Shown piece by piece: positions 1-64,000 of a DNA stretch of 64,000 nt. The DNA is taken from contig CM022668.1 of NCBI GenBank assembly GCA_012295275.1, forward strand, positions 12,100,522 through 12,164,521, read 5' to 3'. Below the pieces are notes generated by a model. It was not told where the DNA came from, ran no database searches, and saw nothing but the letters and a program-made list of their open reading frames with translations. Positions within the stretch are counted from its first letter, which is position 1; the number at the start of each line of letters is the position of its first letter. The stretch comes from Chrysomallon squamiferum (Eukaryota > Mollusca > Gastropoda > Neomphalida > Peltospiridae). Made by a program: the position numbers and the translations under genes.

Positions 1-194
1 CTTCTTTTATTATTATTTTTACATTTGTTAATCTTAAAAAACTGAAGTTTTAAAATTTAAAACATGAAAAATATCGTTTATCTTTAACCCTTAAACGGTA
101 AGTTTATCGATTTTTTTTTTTTTTTTTTTTATCCAACCATTTTATTTTATATACTGGTACTAAACCTCTCCCTGTATAACTCTTCACGTTTCAG
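1..194 (+). other. 3' end of an intron of the chitinase gene
   Basis: AT-rich intronic sequence with a poly-T run (about 110-130) that ends in the acceptor 'cacgtttcag' at 185-194, immediately before the chitinase exon. Nothing coding is visible. Confidence 0.75.
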
Positions 195-449
195 GCGGAC
201 TATGTAACAGAAAACCAGTTAGGCGGCATCATGTTCTGGGAGTTAGCTTTTGATGATTTTACTGGTAGATTTTGCCATAAAGGAAAATATCCACTCCTTA
301 ATACGATAAAGAAGAAACTCGCCTTGGGAAGCTCTAAATCTACGTCAACCATAGATCCCAATTTTAAACTGATTGTTTCAGGAAAATGTGCCAAATTGAT
401 TTCACATTCCGCTGTTTTTTTAGTCGTGATAATTGCACTGGTATTGTGA
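195..449 (+). CDS. GH18 chitinase, last coding exon (3' partial gene)
   Basis: Read in phase 0 after the acceptor at 193-194, this exon encodes 84 residues and stops at TGA 447-449. It begins ADYVTENQLGGIMFWELAFD and continues DFTGRFCHKGKYPLLNTIKK. This is the final beta-strand and alpha-helix of the GH18 TIM barrel: the GG-x-M-x-W element contains the conserved Trp at the floor of the sugar-binding cleft, followed by DDFTG, a Cys that is disulphide-bonded in animal chitinases, and the YPL-x-x-x-I-x-x-x-L helix. Chitinases hydrolyse beta-1,4 GlcNAc polymers, usually outside the cell. The catalytic DxxDxDxE motif lies upstream of the window. After the barrel there is no chitin-binding domain, only about 25 polar residues and a hydrophobic end (AVFLVVIIALVL) that stops abruptly, as in a GPI-anchor signal or a tail anchor. 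The family call is confident; the membrane-anchor reading is inference. Confidence 0.85.
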   Translation, partial: ADYVTENQLGGIMFWELAFDDFTGRFCHKGKYPLLNTIKKKLALGSSKSTSTIDPNFKLIVSGKCAKLISHSAVFLVVIIALVL

Positions 450-502
450 TCCATATACAGTGGTTATTGTTGTTGTTTTTGTTGTTGTTGTTATTATTAT
501 TA

Positions 503-534
<32 letters not shown>

Positions 535-1210
535 TTTTTTTTTTTCATATGTTATTTTGTTAAGAAGAAATCCCTGAGTTTTTAATTTCATATAATTTAC
601 ATAGCAATTTCAAATGTTGTTTTTCTTTTTTTTTAAATTTATTATTATTATTATTATTGTTATTTAAATTAAACTTATTTGTATGAGTACTGTTGCTATG
701 ATAATTTTATAAATGATATTTTGTTAAAAGGAAATCCTAAGATTTTAAAATACAAACATTCTTTTTTTTTTTTTAATGACTGTATTTATTGTGCGACTGT
801 GCGTGAATGCGTGCATGAGTACTTGCTGGCATGTGCATTTTGCATGCAAGAAATCAAAGTGTAATACTTTAACATCTCATTATTATTAATTTAACTAATA
901 AATATGAAATCAACAGTGTCTTCTTCTTCTTCTTCTTCTTATGATTATGAACTACACGATATGTAGTAAAATCTTAAGATGATACAGCTTTAAAACTTTA
1001 AATTTGTAAACATGAATACGAAATTCTAGATTCTGTGAATTGCCAATCATTTATGTCTGTTGATGTAAGTTAAATAATAACTTGAACAAATGTTTCTATA
1101 GCACCTCTGTTTATACAGAAACTGAAGATGAATGTGTATACTTTATATTGGTTGAAAACTATATACAATTTTGTATAATTATTTTCTAATAAAATGACTA
1201 ATATTTAAAT
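450..1210 (+). other. 3' UTR of the chitinase gene
   Basis: AT-rich sequence after the chitinase stop, with TTG/ATT repeats at 465-545 and no coding potential. AATAAA occurs at 897-902 and again at 1188-1193, the second shortly before a CT microsatellite. The UTR is taken to run to one of these; the exact cleavage site is not determined. Confidence 0.55.
1188..1193 (+). terminator. Candidate distal polyadenylation signal of the chitinase gene
   Basis: Canonical AATAAA about 740 bases after the chitinase stop codon, with a proximal alternative at 897-902. In an AT-rich background the hexamer arises by chance, so its use is only a guess. Confidence 0.4.
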
Positions 1211-1222
1211 GAGAGTTTGTTT

Positions 1223-1225
<3 letters not shown>

Positions 1226-1301
<76 letters not shown>
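1226..1301. repeat. (CT)n microsatellite
   Basis: Uninterrupted CT dinucleotide run just downstream of the distal chitinase polyadenylation signal. Confidence 0.97.
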
Positions 1302-1303
<2 letters not shown>

Positions 1304-1499
1304 TTAATATGTAATAACACAGACAAAAAAAAAAAAAAAAAAAAAAATGAGGAAAAAAGATCGTACCATGTTTTGTGATTTTTGAAAACTTTTTTTTTTG
1401 CTGTAAGTTTACAGTTATTTATTTGCACTTAGTAAACTTACGTACGACAAAGAGTAATAACTGGAATGGGAAATAAGCCAGTGGTTCCTTCCTTCACAG

Positions 1500-2007
1500 T
1501 CTTAATTAACGTGAGTTACAGATACTGAACTGGTCTACTTTTCCGGAAATATCACGTGACTTCCTTATCACAGTTATCTAGTTACAGGTTCATAGAGTGC
1601 ATTAGGAATCATTGGTCACGTGCCCTAACTGCGATGACATGTCCATTTTCATGATTATATATCCATGTATATACTTACATAAACATACATACATACATCG
1701 AAAATCGAGGTTATTCCCCTTTAAACAAAATGGCTAGATTACGGCTCAACTGACATTTTTTTTTTTTTTTTTCCCATTAAACTTTGCTGAAATGCTTTTG
1801 CGAAACATAATATGAGGTCAAAAATATAGAAAATATTATTATTTTTTTTTTCTCGTTTATTTACTGATTTTGTACATGACTTACAGTTAATGAACTTGTC
1901 TACGTTTCTAGAAATATCACGTGATTTCCTTATCACAGCTATCGCATTAAAGGTTCGTACGATTCATTAGTCACGTGCCCTAATTGCGATGACGTGTTCA
2001 CTTTCAC

Positions 2008-2040
<33 letters not shown>

Positions 2041-2290
2041 CGAACATCCAAATTATTACCCTCAAATTTTTATTTTTTATTTTTTATTTTTTTTAAATCG
2101 CTTGATTTGGACTTAATTTAAAACCAAATATTTAATTTCTTTCTGTCTTTTTTTTTTCTTCTTCAACTTTCCTTGTATGCTTTTTATATCGTCTGACAGG
2201 CCCCAACTAATCAAACAAAACATAACGAGAGGTCAAAATATAGAAATTCTTCTTCTTTTCATTCGCGTTTATTTGTTAATTTCCTCCATG
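1500..2290. repeat. Diverged ~410-bp tandem duplication, two copies
   Basis: The block at about 1500-1660 ('gaaatatcacgtgacttcct', 'ggtcacgtgccctaactgcg') reappears at about 1880-2010 ('gaaatatcacgtgatttcct', 'agtcacgtgccctaattgcg'). The following block at about 1795-1860 (cataatatgaggtcaaaaat) reappears at about 2215-2290 (cataacgagaggtcaaaata). Order and spacing are preserved, so this is one tandem duplication. Each copy carries two CACGTG palindromes. Confidence 0.8.
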
Positions 2291-2704
2291 TCTGCAGGCG
2301 ATCCGCATTCATTTCTTTCAAGCATGACAACATTATTGCACTGTCGATGAGTATGCTGATATACATAAATTTAGTGAGCAAGAATTGCGTTTTATTTGTA
2401 TATTAATATATATATATATTTGATGATGATGATAATAATAATAATAATAATAATAAAAAATTTGTTTTACCATTATGGTAACAATAACAACAACATCATC
2501 AACGTCAGTATCAATAATGGCTATGCTAAGCATTACATTTTAAAACAAGGTATTATTATGTCCGTATATCTTTCTTTTTTTTCTTTTTCTGTTCAGTTTC
2601 TTTGTTGTTGTATCTTTCTTTCTTTCTTTCTTTTTTCATTTTTTTTTCTTTTTAAAATTTACCGGAATATCGATGTCTTAAGATAAATCCTAATTGTTTT
2701 TATT

Positions 2705-2746
<42 letters not shown>

Positions 2747-2830
2747 CTGTATTTTTTTTTTTTTTTTTTTTTTATTTTCATTATTATTTATTTATTCTTT
2801 ATTCTTTATTTTTTTTTTTTTTTTTTTTTT
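2705..2830. repeat. Poly-T tracts
   Basis: Several long T homopolymers separated by a few bases (about 2706-2744, 2752-2773, 2810-2830). Lengths in an assembly are unreliable for such runs. Confidence 0.95.
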
Positions 2831-3316
2831 GTGTTCTTATTGTTACACTGTAAATATATTATTCGGAAGCAACGGAATATAAATAAAAACTCAAATTTAT
2901 AAGAAGCCGATGAAAGTTGTAAAGTCATAAAATTTTGATTTAATAAAAATAATGAAAATTTTATTACATCTTGTTTCTGACAACCGATCAAAGATTTCTT
3001 AATCAATCATCGAGTGACAGGATCTCTACCAATTAATTATTGATTATCTAATCACCAGATTATATAATCAGTTTTTGATTGTAATCAATTAGCAAATGTT
3101 GGAATTTTGGGTAAAATATTTGGAGGAAACTGGATTTTTAATTTTGTTTTTTAATAAGATCTTAAGATGTGTATATTAATAGAAAAACATTAATAAGCAT
3201 TATTATTCCCTGTTTCAATAATAAATTGATATTTTATACTTACATTCTCTTCTGATAATAATGAAAGATTAAAAAAAAAAAAGTAGTAGTAATAATAATC
3301 ATGATGATGGTGATGG

Positions 3317-3318
<2 letters not shown>

Positions 3319-3366
<48 letters not shown>
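3319..3366. repeat. (AAT)n microsatellite
   Basis: Uninterrupted AAT trinucleotide run, the plus-strand equivalent of the ATT runs seen throughout the window. Confidence 0.95.
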
Positions 3367-3367
<1 letters not shown>

Positions 3368-3440
3368 TTAAAATAAATAATAACAAGAGAAATAAAAATG
3401 ATAAATAAATGAATAAATAAACAAATGTAAATACATACAT

Positions 3441-3607
3441 AAAACATGCATACATACATACATACATACATACATACATACATACATACATACTTATATA
3501 CATATACACGCGCATATACGCAGACATCCACACGCATACGCACACATATTATAAACATACACACATAGATACAAACCAAAGAACACACACACACACACAT
3601 ACCAAAG

Positions 3608-3650
<43 letters not shown>
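3441..3650. repeat. Compound (TACA)n-(CA)n microsatellite
   Basis: A TACA tetranucleotide run at about 3441-3493 is followed by mixed CA-rich sequence and a pure CA run ending near 3649. Confidence 0.95.
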
Positions 3651-4302
3651 CGCGTTAGCGGGTTTAATTTTAAATTATTCACCTAATACATAACAGTTCT
3701 TCTTCCTTCCCGCGTCCTTCAACTAACTACAGAACAATTGTCGTGACGTCATCTAAGAAGCCAGTTGCTTTTCCATATATGGCTATATTGAAAAATTGTT
3801 CATATGACGTATGAAGTTTAATATTATTTATTTATTTATTTATTTATTTTATTGGCGCCGAGGTTACTTTACTTACTATAATAATTGTGTTTTGTTGTTG
3901 TTGTTACCACTATTACTACTACTACAATTAATACTGTTACTACTACTATAACTACTATTATCTACGGAAAATAGAAACACTGAAATTGCACCTAGTCCAT
4001 ATATCTAACTCCCACCTATAAGATTACTTTACAATAAAATCAGCTCAAATATTCCAGTCAAGTTTAATAGAAAGTCTACAGTGTTACCCCCCACTCCTTC
4101 AAGTGGCGTTCTAGGCACGTGCCATACTTGTCATACCTTAGACACTCCACTGCTACTACGACAACAACTACCACTATTGCCACTACTACTACCTCAACAA
4201 CGACTACTACTACTACTACTGCTGCTGCTACGATTTTATATGTATTTATGCATGTATGTATGTATATAGGTAGGTATGTATGCATGGCATGGATATATGT
4301 AT

Positions 4303-4303
<1 letters not shown>

Positions 4304-4361
<58 letters not shown>

Positions 4362-4436
4362 GTTGTTTGTTGTTGTTATTATTACCTATTATTATTCTAT
4401 TATTATTGTTATTATTATTATCATTTTTATTTTTAC

Positions 4437-4482
<46 letters not shown>
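4304..4482. repeat. Interrupted (ATT)n microsatellite
   Basis: Two long ATT runs (4304-4361, 4439-4482) joined by ATT/TTG-rich sequence. Confidence 0.95.
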
Positions 4483-4484
<2 letters not shown>

Positions 4485-5374
4485 GTTATTGCTATTGCTG
4501 CTGCAATTTATAATCCCAATTCCGACTGCTGTTATTAGATTTAATATTAATGACTTATTTAATGGTTTCCACTTCTTCTACATTTCCTTTCGTTTGACAC
4601 AATCCGTAATTTTATATATTCATTATTCGATTTATTAAAAGAAATGTTCTTTACTAAATGATATCACTTTCAGTTATCTCCCTTCGTTAGTACCGTTTCA
4701 CTCCTCGAGTTATTTGTGTAAACTAATCTTTATTCTTCCTTTGTAATACGCCCTTTTTATATAGATTTACATATGTCATATAATTCATTGTTTTATTTCT
4801 ATTTAATGTCTTCTTTCTTAGGAAACCGCCGATACATTATCATTAGAAGATTGAGAAGGATCGGCTATATCTTAAGAAATGAAAAGATTATAGCATCTTA
4901 AACATTTAAATATTGTCATGAACAAGATGAAAAAAAAAAAAAAAAAAAAAATGCGGAGATGATTGAATAAGTAAACAAATAAATAAATTAATTAATTAAA
5001 ATATACATATAAATAATATAAATAAGTGAATGAATAAATGGATAAATGAAATTAGAAGTAGACAAGTAAACAAATAAAATAAAATAGGTAACAAAATTAA
5101 TAAATAATAAAATAAATAAAGAAGCAAGCAAGGAAGCAACAACAACAATAAATAAATAGAAAATAAAAAAATAAACAAAATAAGCAAACAAACAAATAAA
5201 AAGAAAAAAGAGGGAATACAGGCGGACTTCAGACATTTTGTTTTTTCGAGTACAACTTCACTCATTTTAAAATGCAGAAGTTTTCTGTGATAATTTATCC
5301 TAGTCACATGACTCACTGGCTTGAATTTTTAGACAAAAATAATCCTGATACGATTATAATGTTGTCTTTTCTTA

Positions 5375-5640
5375 TTTGAAACCTACGTTACAGTGATACG
5401 CACATTTGAAACTTACGTTACAGTGATACGCACATTTGAAACGTACGTTATAGTGATACGCACGATTGAAACGTACGTTGCAGTGACAAGAGTGTTTGAA
5501 ACATGTTTTAAAAATCTGTTACACAAAAATGCGTATTTAAAACGTATCTCCGTGACACACATTGTAAGTCTGTTCCAGATACGTTTGTTTGAAACGTACG
5601 ATCTATGATACACATTTTTGAAGCCCATGTCAAAATAACA
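5375..5640. repeat. Minisatellite with a ~31-bp unit
   Basis: Successive units read TTTGAAACGTACGTTACAGT followed by GATACGCACA. The first four are close copies and later ones decay with insertions. The unit contains the 8-base palindrome ACGTACGT. The array lies about 0.8 kb upstream of the putative promoter of the large gene. The open frames seen through it on both strands are explained by the periodicity. Confidence 0.85.
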
Positions 5641-6099
5641 GACATATTTGAAATGCCTGTGACGTCAGTCTTACGTAAGTTATTATTTTAAGATCAGAAA
5701 AAGAACAGCCGACTTTAACAATTATACAAAACACTTCAAGCATAATATTTTAAAGCTATATCATGTAAACATAATAATTATATTTATAAACATAAAATTA
5801 ATAACTATGAACATAATATTAATCATATATATTAGGAACGTAAATTAATTGTATTTATTAGTAACGTAAATTAATTATATTTATTATGAACATAACTGCA
5901 AATATTATGAACATTATTAAATAAAAATAAAATGTAAAAATCACCAAAATTAAGACAAGCTGTTATTTATTTCTCGCTACAATTAGTGCTTTGAAAAACA
6001 TTGTATTATAAAATGGACTGGGGTGACTTAAAACAAATAATTCTGCCAATGACTTCTAAATCAGTATATATAATTTCTTAAAACAACAACAACAACGAA

Positions 6100-6150
<51 letters not shown>

Positions 6151-6153
6151 TAA

Positions 6154-6184
<31 letters not shown>

Positions 6185-6399
6185 AAGAAGAAAACAAATA
6201 AAAAATATTAAAAACCTGAATAAAACAAAACAAAATAAAGTTTCTAACCAGTTCTTATACCCATGACCTTCTAACATATAATAAAACTTCTACACCTACA
6301 CAAATTTTTATTATTATTATTTTTGTTTTTTGTTTTTTCTTTTAATGTCCGATATCGATTCATAAATTTTTACTGGTCATCAATAATATTACATCGACT

Positions 6400-6944
6400 G
6401 CATCGCGACAGCTACTACAACAGTTCACCTGGTCTACATACTTGAGAAGTCAATGCAGTCATTGCATAATAATTATTTGAAATATGCAGTGCTCGTTTTA
6501 CAACGTCTTTATATACCTGGGGCAGAGTTAGGCAAAGGTGAATCGGCTGTCCCAGGAAGTAAACGCACGCCCCCCGTAAATCGATAATATTCACTTGTTT
6601 TCGCAACTTACGTCGAACGAACGACAACGGCCGATGTGTTTGGTATAATGTGTGACAGTTTATAATTATTTCTGTCGATGGTGTTTGCAACATGCGTCGT
6701 GAAGTGTCACCTGAATAAAGTAATTGCCGAGCGGAAAACCACCTGTGATCGCTATAAATAAACCGGCATTTGACCTGCGTGTGTTTGGTGACATGTACCG
6801 TATTTGGAGAGTTTCGCTCGGGACACTAGTGTGTAAAAAAGAAAAAAAAAACACCACCACCTACGTGGATATGCGGTGGATATAATCTCGAAGCGAATTA
6901 ATGGATTAACCGTTGCAGCAAGTGTGAAGTGCATTTACTGACAG
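6400..6944 (+). promoter_or_regulatory. Putative promoter and non-coding first exon of the SESTD1-like gene
   Basis: This block is free of microsatellites and visibly richer in CpG than its surroundings. It ends in a perfect donor, ACAG|GTAAGA, at 6944/6945. A TATAAATA occurs at 6753-6760. Joined to the first recognised coding exon (8832), the frame that continues into it has a TAA at 6899-6901 and no ATG afterwards, so this exon would be 5' UTR. Short upstream ORFs are present, for example ATG at 6793. The transcription start is not determined, and the link to the downstream gene is inferred only from strand, donor quality and position. Confidence 0.45.
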
Positions 6945-8419
6945 GTAAGAAAGGTGTGGTCAACCCTTACCCCAGATGTGTACGGGCGTGTGATTAAAAT
7001 TACCGTGAGTGAGGAGCGACTGTAAGCTGAATTCCGAAGCGGCGCGAGAAACTTCAGACATCGTCTGAAAATACGTCACAGCGCGACATGGGCGGGTTTA
7101 ATACTTCCTCAAATCGCAGACGTGTTTTAAAATTATAATTTTTTCATCAGTTTAATATCTTTGTAAATTAAAAAGCATCGTTGACGAACCGTGGCTCATG
7201 TTATTAAGCGCAGGTGTGTGAACAGAGAAGTTTTGAAATGTTTTGTAAATCTTCGTAGCAGATCCGGACAGAATTTACCGTAAAACGTAAAATAAATGTG
7301 CACTGAATGACTTGGATAAGAATTGTACAGTTAATATATTTTCTGTTTATAAATTCTTTGAATCTGTGTCGTTTAAAAGTTAACTTATGCTAGTTGCAGG
7401 CAGAGATGTAGAACTGTACAACTGATTCATGATTTAAATAAATAAATAAACAAATAAATAAATAAAGTTTAACAGAAATTACTTTTTAAATAATTAGAAT
7501 TATTATTAAATAGTTGGACTTTTTTAAAATATATTTTTAACAAAATAAATAAATACATAAATAAAAATCTCTTCAGACGTGTGTATATGTATGTATACAT
7601 AATAGTAAATATAAATAATAATAATGGAAAGATAAAAATATTAATAATAACACATTTTTTTAGGATTGAAAACTACTACTACCACAAATATTAATAACAA
7701 TAAAATAATAATAAGAAAGAAATAATAATCAAATAAATGTGCAAATAAAAAAATAGAATAAAATGATAAATAAATAAAAAAGAATAAATAAGTAAAAGAA
7801 TAAATAAATACAATAAAAACAAAATTTTGAAAAATAAATAAACAAAATAATAATTAAAAAAAATAAATGAAAGAGTAAATAAATTAAAATAAACAACAAA
7901 ACAAAACACAAAACACAATAAAATATCGTCCTTTGCATTCAGCAGAAAATTACTTTTCAAATCAGTGTCATTTAAATTTTTCTCATTCACTCCCTCATTC
8001 CTTTATTCATCCTATTTCATAACTCATCCACTCTTCAACTTCAAGCAGGGTACCTGCAGTCACTGAACCCATTTCTGAGCCCAACCTCGACCCTTACTGT
8101 TACACTGTAACCTGAAACCTACTTGATTTAGTTATATCACCACACAAACCTTTACCATCTTGAAGCTCTCACTCAGAATTCTCAAACACACCCAGACTAG
8201 CAAGGCCAGAAAAGATTCATCTACAGAAGTGACTGATTAGCTAACAAGATATAATTACTGAATTCCTCTAGCAGGGTGTTACACAATAATACAGAAAGTG
8301 TGAACTGTTATTTAATTCTACAATTGGCTCAGTTTAAAAATGATATTAGGGTGATTGTTGTCATGCTGTTATTATTAGAAATAATTGGTGTTGTGTAATG
8401 AGAGAGAAAGGTGCAGAAA

Positions 8420-8468
<49 letters not shown>

Positions 8469-8474
8469 AAAGAT

Positions 8475-8511
<37 letters not shown>

Positions 8512-8616
8512 CATACACATATACAGAGAGAGATTAACTTTGTTTTTTGCTGAATTAAAAGGGTATTAGATGTTATAGTTATTAAGTTGTTATATGTATA
8601 AATAATTAGCACTATA

Positions 8617-8695
<79 letters not shown>

Positions 8696-8831
8696 CAGAA
8701 AAAGAGACAGACAATTATTTAATATGATTGGCTAATTTTAAAGACTTATTAATTTCAATAATTAGCTTCAAGCAGCAACTAAGAAATCCATTCATTCATT
8801 TATTTTTATGTTATGAATGTTGTTGTTGCAG
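6945..8831 (+). other. Putative intron 1
   Basis: AT-rich. AAAT-type A-rich stretches at 7430-7930; a non-repetitive stretch at 8010-8280 with no recognisable content; AT runs at about 8420-8506; a GA run at about 8620-8691. The acceptor is 'gttgttgttgcag' ending at 8831. Confidence 0.5.
8620..8691. repeat. (GA)n microsatellite
   Basis: Pure GA dinucleotide run about 140 bases upstream of the exon 2 acceptor. Confidence 0.97.
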
Positions 8832-63817
<54,986 letters not shown>

Positions 63818-63964
63818 GTATGTGTATCATTTAAATTATGCAAATTGCAGGGGTCAAAGTGACAAGACACACCCCCATATCATGTCATTTGTCAGCAGAT
63901 GTCGAAATTCTGCTTTTTGTTGTTATTATACTATATTTATTATTATTATTACTACTACTACTAC

Positions 63965-64000
<36 letters not shown>
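63818..64000 (+). other. Start of the next intron
   Basis: Intronic sequence ending in ACT then ATT trinucleotide runs that continue past the window edge. Confidence 0.85.

Larger units (their letters stand above)
1211..6400. other. Intergenic region, repeat dominated
   Basis: No exon could be supported on either strand. Contents in order: CT run 1226-1301; poly-A 1325-1347; a diverged ~410-bp tandem duplication (1500-2290); CA run 2010-2038; poly-T tracts 2705-2830; AAT run 3319-3366; TACA then CA runs 3441-3650; TTTA run 3828-3850; TTG/ACT runs 3890-3960 and 4140-4220; ATT runs 4304-4361 and 4439-4482; A-rich AAAT-type sequence 4930-5210; a ~31-bp minisatellite 5375-5640; AAAT/AAT/AAG runs 6100-6192. 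Open frames here are translations of repeats. Confidence 0.7.

Noticed and set aside
4820-4856. Possible exon after TTCTTTCTTAG with a short frame to TGA
   Set aside because: Only about eleven codons, no family match, and position does not fit either gene.
5393-5608. Repetitive small protein with FETYV-type repeats
   Set aside because: Created by the ~31-bp minisatellite; the opposite strand is equally open.
6415-6693. Minus-strand open frame of 92 codons opposite the putative first exon
   Set aside because: Composition is acceptable, but there is no recognisable family or splice support, and it overlaps the better-supported plus-strand promoter/exon block.

Overview
This window is animal genomic DNA. 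It has spliced genes with GT..AG introns, AT-rich introns full of very long simple repeats, and GC-richer exons. The organism is most likely a lophotrochozoan, probably a mollusc. The chitinase exon at the left edge has the DDFTGxFC-x-x-G-x-YPL form typical of mollusc and deuterostome enzymes rather than arthropod ones, and the repeat landscape (TACA/TATG, CA, CT, ATT runs many kilobases deep) resembles cephalopod genomes. The cephalopod assignment is an inference from style, not proven.

Layout: (1) 1-1210, the last coding exon and 3' UTR of a GH18 chitinase gene on the + strand, whose body lies upstream of the window. (2) 1211-6400, intergenic DNA of microsatellites, a ~410-bp tandem duplication and a small ~31-bp minisatellite. 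(3) 6400-6944, a CpG-richer, repeat-poor block ending in a perfect donor, taken as promoter plus non-coding first exon. (4) 8832 to beyond 64000, one very large + strand gene of which 23 coding exons can be placed base by base by splice sites and phase. Its first half is the ortholog of SESTD1 (SEC14 domain and spectrin repeat-containing protein 1): a Ser/Arg-rich N-terminal extension (exon 2), a CRAL-TRIO/Sec14 lipid-binding domain (exons 3-6), a linker (7-8), and four spectrin repeats (9-16). Human SESTD1 ends at the position reached in the first part of exon 16. Here the locus continues through a long disordered segment and at least four and a half further spectrin repeats (exons 17-25), and leaves the window still coding. 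Each spectrin repeat is carried by an exon pair, with a striking 123/192/~112/~243-nt length cycle.

The most unusual observation is that many introns contain tandem arrays whose unit includes the exon edge itself: the 3' splice site plus the first 20-40 bases of the exon (exons 3, 5, 7, 8, 10), or the last bases of the exon plus the donor (exons 12, 15). These arrays surround real splice sites with near-copies, several carrying premature stops. In one place (between exons 23 and 25) such an array appears to have swallowed most of an expected exon, or the assembly has lost it. Other points of interest are a reading-frame conflict in exon 16 that could be an exitron or an indel, a candidate alternative last exon and alternative first exon 400 bp apart at 41.2-41.9 kb, and an inverted repeat whose arms flank exon 3.

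No RNA genes, CRISPR arrays, intact transposons or minus-strand genes could be supported. Coordinates of exons were derived by hand from splice consensus, phase and protein similarity. No database search was possible.
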